A stretch of 64,000 bases of DNA from Chitinophaga pendula (lineage in GTDB: Bacteria; Bacteroidota; Bacteroidia; Chitinophagales; Chitinophagaceae): assembly GCF_020386615.1 (NCBI RefSeq), contig NZ_CP077769.1:2852001-2916000 (forward strand). The letters run 5' to 3'. Of this stretch, positions 30,457 through 40,269 are shown one piece after another (the stretch's first letter is position 1; each line of letters opens with the position of its first letter). Position numbers and translations under genes: made by a program. The notes below the pieces were generated by a model that was not told the origin of the DNA, searched no databases, and was given only the letters and a program-made list of their open reading frames with translations.

Positions 30457-32883
30457 TCAGTCATCATTATCCGCTTTACCGAGTTTTATTTTCACTTTCC
30501 CATCTTTGTCGTTCACTGCGTGCAAATGTACGATCAATCCTTTGCGACTACGCCGCAGTTTTTCTGCTTCGTCGGTGATAGCGCTGTCTTTAGCGGGGTT
30601 GCGCAAGGGGATATCGAGGCTGATGTTGGTACCGGTGCCCAGGCCGTATACGCCTGCTACGTCCATATTGATGGCGCTGGTGGCGATGCGCATGGGTGGG
30701 ATGATGACTTTGTTGCCTTTTACTTCTAAAGTATTGCGGAGGTTGTCGAAGGTGATGTTAGACATATTACGGCGGCGGAAGACGAATTTGCCGATGTTTT
30801 CCAGCGGTTCGAAATGGATGAGTGCTGCTTGTCGGAGGTTGAATCCGAGGGAGCCAAAGAGGGAGTGTTTGACGAGGGTGCCATTATCGAGTACGTTGCC
30901 ACTGAGGTCGATGTTGGCGGAGAGGATGCCTTTGAGGTTGTTGGAGGTTAGTTTTTCCAAGCCGAAATTATTGAAGGCATAGAATAGCTGATCGATGTGT
31001 ACGTTGTTGAGGGAGGCATTGACTTTGAATTTGTTGTTATTGCCATCCTGCTGGATATTTCCTTTCATATTGAGTGAGCCGCCGGCATGTTGCAAGGCGA
31101 TCTGCCGGAGCAGGATGCCGGTTTGTGTGAGGGTGAGGTCTGCTTTTACCTGTTGGGCATTGAAGCGGCGGTACAGTACTTTATCGAGTTGTACCTGCAT
31201 GTTGACATTACTTTGATTGAGGACGATATCGAGCTGGGTAACGGCACGGGAGACTTTTTTGCGGGTGGTGGCGGTGCTTTTGGCTTTTCCTCTTTGGGCG
31301 AGGAAGGAGCGGAATTCGTTGAGGTCTACTACCGGGCTTTTTATTTTCCAGTCGAGTAATATTTTATCTGGGGCGCTGAAGTAGAAGTTCATGAGGTTGC
31401 GGACGGTGCCTTCCATCATGAGGGCGCTTTTATCTGTGCGGATGCGGATATTTTGGAGTACGAGATCATTTCCGGTGAATGCGAGGGTGGCGTTACAATC
31501 TTTGAAGGAGAGGTTACGCGGGAGGTATACCATGGCTCCTTTTTCCACCTGGATGATACCGCGGAGGAATGGTTGGATGGTATCTCCTTCGGTGACGCCT
31601 CCTTTATAATAGAGGTCAGCGACGGCGGTGCCGCTATTGAACTGGAACACATCTCCCCCTGCTGCTTCATTGAGATCGGTGAGTGGGAATTTGGATCGGA
31701 AGTGGCCGGAGAGGGCGGGGTGTTTGAGATTGAGTACGCGGACGGTATCGGCCTGGAGAGGTACGCCCAGCCATTTGGCGGATAGTTTATTAAGATGTAC
31801 GATAGAGTTTTCGTCGTTGTGACCATTTCCGGGCACCAGTTCGTTAAAGAAGCCACCGGTGAAGCTACACTCGTTGAAAGTGCCTGCTTTGGTGATGAAG
31901 GTATTGTTGGTTGTTTTCCAGGAGACGCGGACGAGGGGGGTATCGCGGTATTGCATGTGTCCTCTGAGGACGGCTTTTATGTCCAGTGGTTTTTCGAGGT
32001 CGAGGTGTTTGAGTTTGCCGGAGATATTAGGCGGCATGAATGATGCTGCTTTGCGGAAGGCGACATTATTGACGGTGATATCCAATGCGAAGGCGGGCGG
32101 TTTGGGGCCGAAGTCGAATGATCCGTTGAGGTTGACTGGTTGTTTGTCGATGCGGATATCCTGTGCGGGTATACGCAATATTTTTTCTTTCCTATTGAAG
32201 ACGAGGCGCATGTTGGTGGCTTCGAGCAATTTGTCTTTGATATAGCTGCCTTTGTCGGTATTGAATTCGAAGTTGCTGATGTGGATGGCGGTGGTGAGAT
32301 CGATGAGACGGGCGGTGTCGGAGGATTGTACGGTGCCTTTGAGGTATTGGATGTTGAGTTTAAACAGTTTGTGTTTCTGGTGATTTTCCAGGGTGAACTG
32401 TACGTCTCTCATTTGGAGGCGGCTGATGGCGGCATCGGTGTTGTTTTTGCCCTCTTTTTTGCGACCGCGGCGGAATACGCTGGTGTTGCTATATCCGAGG
32501 CTGTCGGTAAAGAGGTATATGGCCCCTTTGTCGAAGGTGATCTCTTGTATGTCGAGTTGTTTTTTGAGTAGGGCGGCGGTGTTGATTTTGACAAATATGA
32601 GGGATGCATCGAGCAAGGTGTGGTGGTGTTTTGCCCAGAGGCTGTCTTGCAAGGTGACATTTTTGAGGCCGACGGAAACGTTGGGGAAGCTGCGTACGAG
32701 GGATGGGGACATGTCACCGATGACGAGTTGGCCGTTGAGGCGTTCGCTGAGGCGTGTATTTATTTGGACCAGGATGGTCTTTTTATTAGCGGAGATGTAC
32801 CAGGCCAGTCCGAGCCAAGCGATGATGATGAGGGCTAAGAGGCCACCGCAAACAATGAGTCCATAACGCAACCATTTCCGCAT
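30457..32883 (-). CDS. AsmA-like envelope protein
   Basis: An 808-residue protein. A single N-terminal membrane helix (about 8-31) is followed by a long periplasmic repeat-rich region of beta strands, with an AsmA-like N-terminus (ISANKKTILVQINTRLSERLNGQLVIGDMS) and C-terminal segment (LFGSLGFNLRQAALIHFEPLENIG). AsmA/TamB-like proteins bridge the envelope and are linked to phospholipid transport and outer membrane assembly. Length and layout match Bacteroidota homologues. It lies 84 bp downstream of the glucokinase gene on the same strand. Confidence 0.83.
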   Translation of the reverse strand: MRKWLRYGLIVCGGLLALIIIAWLGLAWYISANKKTILVQINTRLSERLNGQLVIGDMSPSLVRSFPNVSVGLKNVTLQDSLWAKHHHTLLDASLIFVKINTAALLKKQLDIQEITFDKGAIYLFTDSLGYSNTSVFRRGRKKEGKNNTDAAISRLQMRDVQFTLENHQKHKLFKLNIQYLKGTVQSSDTARLIDLTTAIHISNFEFNTDKGSYIKDKLLEATNMRLVFNRKEKILRIPAQDIRIDKQPVNLNGSFDFGPKPPAFALDITVNNVAFRKAASFMPPNISGKLKHLDLEKPLDIKAVLRGHMQYRDTPLVRVSWKTTNNTFITKAGTFNECSFTGGFFNELVPGNGHNDENSIVHLNKLSAKWLGVPLQADTVRVLNLKHPALSGHFRSKFPLTDLNEAAGGDVFQFNSGTAVADLYYKGGVTEGDTIQPFLRGIIQVEKGAMVYLPRNLSFKDCNATLAFTGNDLVLQNIRIRTDKSALMMEGTVRNLMNFYFSAPDKILLDWKIKSPVVDLNEFRSFLAQRGKAKSTATTRKKVSRAVTQLDIVLNQSNVNMQVQLDKVLYRRFNAQQVKADLTLTQTGILLRQIALQHAGGSLNMKGNIQQDGNNNKFKVNASLNNVHIDQLFYAFNNFGLEKLTSNNLKGILSANIDLSGNVLDNGTLVKHSLFGSLGFNLRQAALIHFEPLENIGKFVFRRRNMSNITFDNLRNTLEVKGNKVIIPPMRIATSAINMDVAGVYGLGTGTNISLDIPLRNPAKDSAITDEAEKLRRSRKGLIVHLHAVNDKDGKVKIKLGKADNDD

Positions 32884-32967
32884 ATTCAGGATATTTAAGC
32901 TTATAAAAGATCGATCATAAACACGGGTATGTGTTTATTTATTATTGTATTGCTCCTTACGGGGAGT

Positions 32968-34035
32968 TCATTGGTCTGCTGCGGCGAAGGCGGCGTAGTA
33001 TGCGGCGCCCCACAAGGCGGTTTTATCATTATTGATAAGATGTATGGGTACGCCGGTGAGTAGTTCTACGAGGCGATCGCTTTGCAGGTAGTGATGATAG
33101 AAGTCGTTGTTTTGCAGCAGGGGGGCTATTTTCGGCGGGATGCCACCACCGAGGAAGAGGCCACCTGTTGCTTTCATTTTCAGTACGAGGTTGGCGGATT
33201 CGCGGGCCAGGTACCGGACGAATAGTTCCATTGTTTTGATGCAGATGGAGAGTTTTTCTTCGAGGGCATTGGTGCTGATGACGGCGGCCGGGTCATTTTC
33301 GCGCATGGTTTGTGCGAGCCAGTCGGGTTCGAGCATATTTTTTTCGTCGCGGAGGAAGATGTATATGTCCATGATACCTGGTCCGGAGAGGAGTCGTTCC
33401 CAGCTGACGATCTCATATTTTTCCTGGAAGTACTGGAGAAGTTCTATATCGAGATCTGTTCTGGGGGCGAAGTCGCAGTGGCCGCCTTCTGTGGCGAATG
33501 GCAGGTATGCGCTGCCGTTCCAGAATATGCCCGCTTCTCCGAGGCCGGTGCCTGGGGCTATGATGGCCATATTTCCTTTATGCCGGACGTTTCCTCTGTG
33601 GAGGGTAACGAGTTGATCCGGGGTGAGGGTACCGAGGCCGTATGCGGTTGCTTCGAGGTCGTTAATGAGTTTGACATTTTTGACGCCGGTGGCATGTTTG
33701 ACTTCTTCTTCGCTGAGGTCGAGGGCGAGGTTGGTGAGGTCTACTTTGCCATCTATGACGGGGCCTGCCACTCCGATGCATATACGTTCGGGTGTTTTAT
33801 CTGGTTGGCGGCTGAGGAACAATTTGAGTATATCTCCGATGGCGGCATATTCGCGGGAGCGATAGGTTTCGGTATCGATCATTTGCAGCTGGCCATTGGC
33901 GATATTGAAGAGGGCCAGGTTTGTTTTAGTTCCTCCCAGGTCTCCCCCCATTACATAGGTGGGTACACCGGTTGTTGCGGCATCGATCATATTTGCGAAG
34001 CGTGGCAGGTATTCCTGCTTGTTGACTACGTGCAT
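32968..34035 (-). CDS. glk: Glucokinase
   Basis: A 355-residue ASKHA-fold kinase of the bacterial glucokinase family. It has the phosphate motif GGDLGGTKTNLALF near 29-42, GVAGPV near 88, NDLEATAYGLG near 124, an APGTGLG motif near 160 and the catalytic EGGHCDFAPR near 184-193. It phosphorylates glucose to glucose 6-phosphate in the cytoplasm. That product feeds glycolysis and the trehalose 6-phosphate synthase encoded about 3 kb away. The start could also be the internal Met16. It is followed by the AsmA-like gene and preceded by a small NTF2-like gene, all on the minus strand. Confidence 0.93.
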   Translation of the reverse strand: MHVVNKQEYLPRFANMIDAATTGVPTYVMGGDLGGTKTNLALFNIANGQLQMIDTETYRSREYAAIGDILKLFLSRQPDKTPERICIGVAGPVIDGKVDLTNLALDLSEEEVKHATGVKNVKLINDLEATAYGLGTLTPDQLVTLHRGNVRHKGNMAIIAPGTGLGEAGIFWNGSAYLPFATEGGHCDFAPRTDLDIELLQYFQEKYEIVSWERLLSGPGIMDIYIFLRDEKNMLEPDWLAQTMRENDPAAVISTNALEEKLSICIKTMELFVRYLARESANLVLKMKATGGLFLGGGIPPKIAPLLQNNDFYHHYLQSDRLVELLTGVPIHLINNDKTALWGAAYYAAFAAADQ

Positions 34036-34064
34036 ATCTCGGTATTGGTATTTAGAAAGTGTAA

Positions 34065-34514
34065 TTATAGGGAGCCTGGTCGTTGTTTGACAAGGGCGGC
34101 GAGTTTTTCTGGTTCGTTGATAGCGATGGCGGTATGTATTTTCAGTTCTTTGGCTTCGTTGGTACGGAGCAGGTATTCATAATCGCAATCGTATATCAGT
34201 TGATCATCGGTGTCGAGATATCGCCAGTGGATGTTGGTTTGGATGATGCTACCGGAGACGTTGCGGCCGGCTTTTACTTCTGGGATGGCTTTGGCGAATC
34301 CGTACGCCTGGTATACGGTAGCGCCTTGTCCGAAGATATTACGGAGTACATCTATATCGGTGAATGCGTTGACCTGTTCGTCGGAGATCATGAGGAATGG
34401 GGTGGCATAGCTATCGATGATATTGTTGGCATCGAAGGTCATGAGAGCCTGTCCATATTGATTGAAGAAAGCCTGTAGCTGTGTAATCAGCATTTGTTGC
34501 GCCATAGTGACCAT
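34065..34514 (-). CDS. NTF2/SnoaL-like small protein
   Basis: A 149-residue protein with the pattern of an NTF2-like cone fold: an N-terminal helix (LITQLQAFFNQYGQALMTFDANNIIDSY), then curved strands such as IHWRYLDTDDQLIYDCDYEYLL. No catalytic motif stands out. The start may be Met4 (34505) rather than Met1. It lies 29 bp upstream of the glucokinase gene and may be co-transcribed. Function unknown. Confidence 0.7.
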   Translation of the reverse strand: MVTMAQQMLITQLQAFFNQYGQALMTFDANNIIDSYATPFLMISDEQVNAFTDIDVLRNIFGQGATVYQAYGFAKAIPEVKAGRNVSGSIIQTNIHWRYLDTDDQLIYDCDYEYLLRTNEAKELKIHTAIAINEPEKLAALVKQRPGSL

Positions 34515-34770
34515 TTTATTGATGATACGATAACGGACGAGGGTCCGTGCCTATGATACAAATAACGTTCCGAAGCCATCCATACGGTACATTAAGTTAC
34601 GAATAATCGGCGCTGCCTGTTTGTTAAATGTTGCGGCGGGCTGTACCAGCAGGGAAAAAGCCAGTTGCGGGAATAACTGGAATAGCTTTTGCTGCACTGT
34701 GAACAATCCGGAACGATAAATGGTTCTATGAAGAGCAGAAAAAACCGCGTTACCAAATGAGGAATTCTAA

Positions 34771-36576
34771 ATGTACAGCATGGAAAGACATACCTACCAG
34801 ACCGGCCTGATTGGCAACTGCGCGTATTTGGCGCATATTAACAAGAACACTAATGTAGACTGGCTTTGTTGGCCCAGGATGGACAGTTCCTTCATATTTG
34901 GGGGGATGCTGGACCAGCAGAAGGGCGGCGAGTTTTCTATTTTACCGGACGGGGATTATACATCCCGGCAGTATTACCTGGAGAATACGAATGTATTGTG
35001 TACAGAAATCTCCACAACTGGCGGCAAGTACCTGATTACGGATGTGGCGCCGCGGTTTTATCAATATGAGCGGTTTTTCAAGCCATTGATGTTGATCCGG
35101 AAGATAGAGCCATTGGAGGGATCTCCGCGTATCAAGGTGAAATGTTTGCCGGTATGCGATTATGGTGGCAAGTCGTTGAAGGCATTACGCGGCAGTAATC
35201 ACATTGAGTTTGAGGGATGTGAGGAGCGGTTGCGGCTGACGACGAATATTCCGATCAATTATGTGATGGAGTCGCAGCATTTTGTGTTGAATGACACCCG
35301 TTATTTGTTGCTGACGTATGGTCATCCGTTGGAGGCGCCGCTGGTGAGTACTGCGGAGACCTTTGTCCGTAATACGATCGCTTATTGGCGGTTGTGGATC
35401 AAACACAGTAACATCGCTAATTTCTATCAGCCTTATGTGATCCGGTCGGCACTTGCGTTGAAGATCCATCAGTATGAGGATACGGGGGCAATTATTGCTG
35501 CCAGTACGACGAGCCTGCCGGAGCATCCGGGCAGCGGGCGTAACTGGGATTACCGTTATTGCTGGTTGCGGGATACCTATTATGTGATCACGGCATTGAA
35601 CCATATCGGGCATTTTGAGGAGATGGAGCGATATTTCAATTATATCACGGATATTTCGTTTTCGGATGATTTCCGTTATCAGCCATTGTATGGCATAACG
35701 GGTCAGAAGGCGTTGGTGGAGACGATATTGCCGCACCTGGACGGTTATATGGGTAATACGCCGGTACGTATTGGTAACCAGGCGTATGAGCATATACAGA
35801 ATGATATTTACGGGCAGGTGTTGATCTCGATGTTGCCATTGTATACGGATCATCGATTTATTTTCTCTGAGCGGAAGGATTCTGACCGGTGGATCGACTT
35901 TTTATTGAACAAGATAGAGCGTACGATCGACGAGAAGGATGCTGGTATCTGGGAGTTCCGCAATTTTGCGAACATTCACTGTTACAGTAATTTATTCCAG
36001 TGGGCGGGATGTAATGCGGCGGAGAAGATTGCGCGCGGTATTGGTCATCAGCAGTTGGTACAGAAGGCGATCTCTTTGAAAGAAAGGGCGGCGGCACATA
36101 TAGAGAGCTGTTATGATCCGGTGCGGAAGGTATATACGAATGCGGCGGGGAGTGATCACCTGGATGCCAGTACGTTGCAGCTGATCATGATGAATTATCT
36201 TGATCCGGCGAGCCAGCGGGCGAAGGATCACCTGGCGGTGCTGGAAAAGGAGTTGAAGACGCCGCAGGGGTTATTTTACCGGTATTTGCATTCGGATGAT
36301 TTCGGGAAGCCGAAGTCGACCTTCCTGGTGTGTGCGTTCTGGTATGTGGAGGCGTTGGCTTGTGTGGGAAGGCTAGATGATGCGATCCGGGAGTTTGAGA
36401 ACCTGTTGCAATATTCCAATCACCTGTTATTATTCAGCGAGGATGTGGATGAGGACAATGGCAGTCAGTGGGGTAATTTTCCGCAGGCTTACAGTCATGT
36501 TGGCTTGATGAATGCGGCGTATCGTATTTCGATGAAGCTGGATCGTCCTATCTTTTTAGAGACGCTTACGCAGTAG
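34771..36576 (+). CDS. Glycoside hydrolase family 15 protein (glucoamylase/trehalase-like)
   Basis: A 601-residue cytoplasmic protein with no signal peptide. The N-terminal beta-sandwich begins GLIGNCAYLAHINKNTNVDWLCWPRMDS, as in GH15 proteins that include bacterial and archaeal trehalases. The (alpha/alpha)6 barrel contains GRNWDYRYCWLRDTYY near 257-272, which holds the conserved substrate-binding Arg and Asp. A C-terminal Glu-containing segment (FSEDVDEDNGSQWGNFPQAYSH) carries the expected catalytic acid region. It is convergent with the OtsAB trehalose gene, sharing a terminator, so a trehalase or trehalose-turnover role is a reasonable inference. Confidence 0.88.
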   Translation: MYSMERHTYQTGLIGNCAYLAHINKNTNVDWLCWPRMDSSFIFGGMLDQQKGGEFSILPDGDYTSRQYYLENTNVLCTEISTTGGKYLITDVAPRFYQYERFFKPLMLIRKIEPLEGSPRIKVKCLPVCDYGGKSLKALRGSNHIEFEGCEERLRLTTNIPINYVMESQHFVLNDTRYLLLTYGHPLEAPLVSTAETFVRNTIAYWRLWIKHSNIANFYQPYVIRSALALKIHQYEDTGAIIAASTTSLPEHPGSGRNWDYRYCWLRDTYYVITALNHIGHFEEMERYFNYITDISFSDDFRYQPLYGITGQKALVETILPHLDGYMGNTPVRIGNQAYEHIQNDIYGQVLISMLPLYTDHRFIFSERKDSDRWIDFLLNKIERTIDEKDAGIWEFRNFANIHCYSNLFQWAGCNAAEKIARGIGHQQLVQKAISLKERAAAHIESCYDPVRKVYTNAAGSDHLDASTLQLIMMNYLDPASQRAKDHLAVLEKELKTPQGLFYRYLHSDDFGKPKSTFLVCAFWYVEALACVGRLDDAIREFENLLQYSNHLLLFSEDVDEDNGSQWGNFPQAYSHVGLMNAAYRISMKLDRPIFLETLTQ

Positions 36577-36600
36577 TTTTTTCAAATTTTATTGGCGATA

Positions 36601-36637
36601 AAAAAGCCGCAGGTGTGTTGCCTGCGGCTTTTTATTT
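36601..36637. terminator. Bidirectional intrinsic terminator between GH15 and otsAB
   Basis: AAAAAGCCGCAGG at 36601-36613 pairs with CCTGCGGCTTTTT at 36621-36633 around a 7-base loop. There are A-runs before and T-runs after, so it can serve both convergent genes. Confidence 0.9.
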
Positions 36638-36639
36638 TA

Positions 36640-38865
36640 TCAGATCTTTATGGCTTCGCTTTCATTTATTTTGGTTTCTCCTGTGCCACCCTGCCGGACG
36701 AGTTCGAGGAGGAAGCTCCTTACTTCGGGTTGGCTGCGGAGGTAGTAGCGTGCTGCGCTGACCTGGCTGCCTACTTTGATGGTGATGGCTTCGGGCGGTA
36801 GTGCTTTGAAGGTATCTTCATCGGTGAAGTCGTCGCCGACGGCGAGGATGAAATCGTAGTATTGTCCATTGATGCGGGTGAGTGTTGCTTTTCCTTTGTT
36901 GATCTCGATGTTTTTCACTTCTATGACTTTATCTCCCGGGAGTAGTTGTAGTCCTTTTCCACTGGTATAGAAGCGAAGTGTTTCCATCAGTTCGTTGGCG
37001 CGCAGTTCTCCCAGTCCTTCGGCGGCATTGCGGAAGTGCCATACGAGGGAGTAACTTTTCTCTTCTATAAAAGAGCCTGGTGTGCGATCGGTGTATGTTT
37101 CGAGCATGGGCCATATTTCCTGTTTCCACTGGTCGGTGAGTGTAGGAAGCTGGTACCAGTCTTCTCCTTGCAGGCGGGTCCAGGCACCATGTTCGGCGAT
37201 GATATCGATGGGGAGATGTCCCATCCATTCTTCGAGTGTTTCGTGTTTGCGGCCGCTGATGACCACTACTTCATTAGCCGGATCGTCTGCCAGGTGATTG
37301 AGGAGGTAGTACAGATCCGGGTCCGGGCTGGCCATGTCGATGTTGCCATGGAATCCTACCAAGGTGCCATCGTAGTCGAGCAGTATCAATCTTTTTCCGG
37401 CGGTAGCATATTGTGAGAATATTTGTTTGCGCAGGTCGGAGCTGATGCGGCGAGCAAGCATGGATTGTTGCAGTTGTTTTACTTCTGCGAGTCTGTTGGT
37501 GAATAATTTGACCCAATGTGCGATATTGAATTTAGAGACGATCTGTCTCATTTGTCGCATGCGGTTGCGTTGTTCTGCTTCGGGCATGTTGAGGGCCTGG
37601 TTGATGGCCCTGGCGATAGCGCCGATATTATTTGGATTTACGATGATGGCATCTATTAGTTCTTTAGATGCACCTGCCATTTCGCTCAGTATGAGTACGC
37701 CATCGTTGTTGATGCGGCTGGCGACATATTCTTTGCTGACGAGGTTCATGCCATCGCGCATGGGAGTGACGAGACAGATGCCGGCGAAATTGTAGAGGGC
37801 GGCCAGTGTTTCTATGGGGAACGAGCGATAGAAATAGTGTACGGGATGCCAGTTCATGGTTCGGAAGCGAGCGTTGATGCCACCAACGAGTTTATCTATT
37901 TCATCGCGTAGTTCTCTGTATTGCGGTACGGTATCCCTGGAGGGGACAACGATCATGTAGAGTACTACTTTCTCCATGTATTGCGGATTGAGCTGGAGGA
38001 AGAGTTGAAAGGCTTCCAGGCGTTGTAAGATGCCTTTGCTGTAATCGAGCCTGTCGATGGAGAGGATCATCTGGAGGTGGCCGAATGTTTCTTCGAGGTT
38101 GTCCAGTTGTTTTTTCACGTCGTCGTCGTGAGCGATGGATTCGAATTTATTAAAGTCGATGCCCATCGGGAATGTCTCTACGACGACGGGGCGATCCTGG
38201 ATGGTGATGATATTAGCTGTAACATTGACAGGTAATACGCGGCTTGCTGCGTTGAGGAAGTGGCGGCTGTCGTCGAAAGTATGAAATCCGAGGAGATCGG
38301 CTCCCAGCATACCTTCCAGCAGTTCCTGTCTCCAGGGTATTAGGCGAAACAGTTCATAGCTGGGGAAGGGAATGTGTTGGAAGAAGCCGATGGATACATC
38401 GGGTAATTCTTTACGTATGAGGCCTGGCAGGAGGAGTAGTTGATAGTCCTGAATCCAGATGATGTCTCCTGGTGCTGCTACCTGGAGAATGGCATCTCTG
38501 AATTTTGTATTAACCTGCAGGTAGTAATCCCAGTAGGCTTGTTCGTAGCGTGCGTATACTGACATGTAGTGAAATACGGGCCACAATACTTCATTGGAGA
38601 AGCCTTCGTAGAAATTATTTATCTCATCGGCAGTGAGAAAAACGGGATGAAGATTGATGTTGGCCATTTGCTGGCGGATATCGTCCTGTGCCTTTTCGTC
38701 GTTGATGTCCATTCCTGGCCATCCTATCCAGAGATTATTACCGTTTCTGTAGATGGATCCTAATCCGGTTGCTAAACCACCTTCACTAGGTGCCAGTGTG
38801 TACGTTCCCTCTTTTTCAGTGATCTTAACGGGCAATCTGTTGGATACAATAATGGTCTTGCTCAT
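36640..38865 (-). CDS. otsAB: Fused trehalose 6-phosphate synthase/phosphatase
   Basis: A 741-residue bifunctional enzyme. Residues 1 to about 470 are a GT20 trehalose 6-phosphate synthase: SNRLPVKI at the start, then EGGLATGLG, WIQDYQLLLLPGLIR, RLDYSKGILQR and GMNLVSKEYVAS. Residues about 490-740 are a HAD-type trehalose 6-phosphatase with LLDYDGTLVGF near 495, VVISGRKHETLEEW and VGDDFTDEDTF. It converts UDP-glucose and glucose 6-phosphate to trehalose via the phosphate ester in the cytoplasm. Fusion of the two steps is frequent in Bacteroidota. It is convergent with the GH15 gene. Confidence 0.95.
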   Translation of the reverse strand: MSKTIIVSNRLPVKITEKEGTYTLAPSEGGLATGLGSIYRNGNNLWIGWPGMDINDEKAQDDIRQQMANINLHPVFLTADEINNFYEGFSNEVLWPVFHYMSVYARYEQAYWDYYLQVNTKFRDAILQVAAPGDIIWIQDYQLLLLPGLIRKELPDVSIGFFQHIPFPSYELFRLIPWRQELLEGMLGADLLGFHTFDDSRHFLNAASRVLPVNVTANIITIQDRPVVVETFPMGIDFNKFESIAHDDDVKKQLDNLEETFGHLQMILSIDRLDYSKGILQRLEAFQLFLQLNPQYMEKVVLYMIVVPSRDTVPQYRELRDEIDKLVGGINARFRTMNWHPVHYFYRSFPIETLAALYNFAGICLVTPMRDGMNLVSKEYVASRINNDGVLILSEMAGASKELIDAIIVNPNNIGAIARAINQALNMPEAEQRNRMRQMRQIVSKFNIAHWVKLFTNRLAEVKQLQQSMLARRISSDLRKQIFSQYATAGKRLILLDYDGTLVGFHGNIDMASPDPDLYYLLNHLADDPANEVVVISGRKHETLEEWMGHLPIDIIAEHGAWTRLQGEDWYQLPTLTDQWKQEIWPMLETYTDRTPGSFIEEKSYSLVWHFRNAAEGLGELRANELMETLRFYTSGKGLQLLPGDKVIEVKNIEINKGKATLTRINGQYYDFILAVGDDFTDEDTFKALPPEAITIKVGSQVSAARYYLRSQPEVRSFLLELVRQGGTGETKINESEAIKI

Positions 38866-39272
38866 AATGCGGTTAAACTTTTATCTGAATAATGATCTGT
38901 TTATCAAAACCTGTCTGTTTGCTGTATGCAAAACATTGATTTTAATACAAAAAATGCACCCAACTAAACGCGAAAATTAAATAGACAAATGAAACAAAAA
39001 CATTTGTGGGTAAAGCGCTTTGCAAGTAGTTGTATAAAGCGGGCGCAGCTGCCGGTTCATGCGGCGGTAGTAGTATGCTGCATCAAAATGATGCACAATA
39101 TACGCATTTTTTTGGAGTTATGCGGCCAGTGGCTCATTTGCGGGAGGTGTGGCAAACTGTGGAATTTGTTCTATGGTACTATGGTACAGTGGTTGGTGGA
39201 TGTTTTGGCAGGTATTTCGGGGATGGGTACCCAAGTGAAGCGGGTACCCATTTTTATGTATATAAAGTAAGA
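38866..39272. other. Gap with a plus-strand terminator and no convincing gene
   Basis: A near-perfect intrinsic terminator lies at 39223-39255: ATGGGTACCC and GGGTACCCAT around a 9-base loop, then TTTTT. It points along the plus strand, yet no believable plus-strand gene precedes it. A 93-codon frame at 38989-39270 runs through the hairpin itself and is rich in Cys and Trp without family features. A small RNA or an unknown peptide is possible. Known RNA families such as tmRNA, RNase P and SRP were not recognised. Confidence 0.5.
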
Positions 39273-40217
39273 TCAGGCATCTATTTCGATGATTGTTTTT
39301 CCGCTGGAGATAGCGTTGCGGCTATCTTCAATAGCGGAAGCCACTTGTGTAAGTTTGATGCGGCGGGCGATAGGTATTTCTATTTTGCCTAATGCATCTT
39401 TTAGTTTGTCGAGTGAGTTGGCGCTGCCTTTTGTTTCGAAGTTACCACCTCGAAGGCCATTAGCTTTGAGGGCTGCTTCGTCGGCGACGAACACGGTGGT
39501 GAGTACGGGTCCACCTTTTTTCACCAATGCGGATAATGCTTTCAGTGTATCGGCGTTGCTGACAACATCGATGAGGCCATCGATGCCATCGGGATGTGCT
39601 TGTTTTACCTGGTCTGCCAGTGGTGCTGCTTTATAGTCTATTACTTCTTTAGCCCCTAATTTTTTCATGCGGGAGATATCGTCGCCATGTGCGGTAGCGA
39701 TGACATGTAATCCATGCAAGGCGGCCAGCTGTGTGGTGAAAGAGCCTACGCCGCCGGTGGCGCCATTGATCAATACTGTTTGTCCGGGTTGGAGGTCGAG
39801 TTGTTCCAGCATTTGTTGTGCGGTCATACCGGAAGTGGGGATTGCAGCGGCTTCAGCGAAGGAGATGCCATCGGGTATGGTGGTGATGGACGCGGATTCG
39901 GGAACGACGGCATATTCGGCATAGGAGCCTTCTCCGATGGGAGCGTGAATGAACTGGCCATATATTTTGTCACCTATTTTGAACCGGGTGACGCCCTCTC
40001 CTATTGCAGTGACGGTGCCTGCGCCATCTACGCCGACGATCATGGGGAATTGGTGTGGCATCTGGCCATCGAGAATACCATCTATCATTTTCCAGTCAAA
40101 AGGGTTCATACCGGCAGCGGATACACGTATTAATACGGTACCCGGGCGTACTTCCGGGTTGGGTACATCTACTAATTCGGGGGTGGCCTTAAAGGCTGTC
40201 ACTGCTATTGCTTTCAT
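39273..40217 (-). CDS. NADP-dependent MDR oxidoreductase
   Basis: A 314-residue medium-chain reductase of the zinc-free quinone oxidoreductase type. The N-terminal domain has AAGMNPFDWKMIDG and VGVDGAGTVTAIG. The cofactor domain has INGATGGVGSFTTQLAALHG near 150-169. The C-terminus (AISSGKTIIEID) fits the family's GKxVL-like ending. Likely an NADPH-dependent quinone or enone reductase. It follows the CLC-F antiporter gene on the same strand with a 52-bp gap. The substrate is unknown. Confidence 0.87.
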   Translation of the reverse strand: MKAIAVTAFKATPELVDVPNPEVRPGTVLIRVSAAGMNPFDWKMIDGILDGQMPHQFPMIVGVDGAGTVTAIGEGVTRFKIGDKIYGQFIHAPIGEGSYAEYAVVPESASITTIPDGISFAEAAAIPTSGMTAQQMLEQLDLQPGQTVLINGATGGVGSFTTQLAALHGLHVIATAHGDDISRMKKLGAKEVIDYKAAPLADQVKQAHPDGIDGLIDVVSNADTLKALSALVKKGGPVLTTVFVADEAALKANGLRGGNFETKGSANSLDKLKDALGKIEIPIARRIKLTQVASAIEDSRNAISSGKTIIEIDA

Positions 40218-40269
40218 TATTTTTATTTTTAGTGAGGAGACATAAAAATAGGTAATCTACCAGACATAG

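Noticed and set aside
38989..39270. 93-codon plus-strand frame
   Set aside because: It reads through a strong terminator hairpin and has no recognisable domain.
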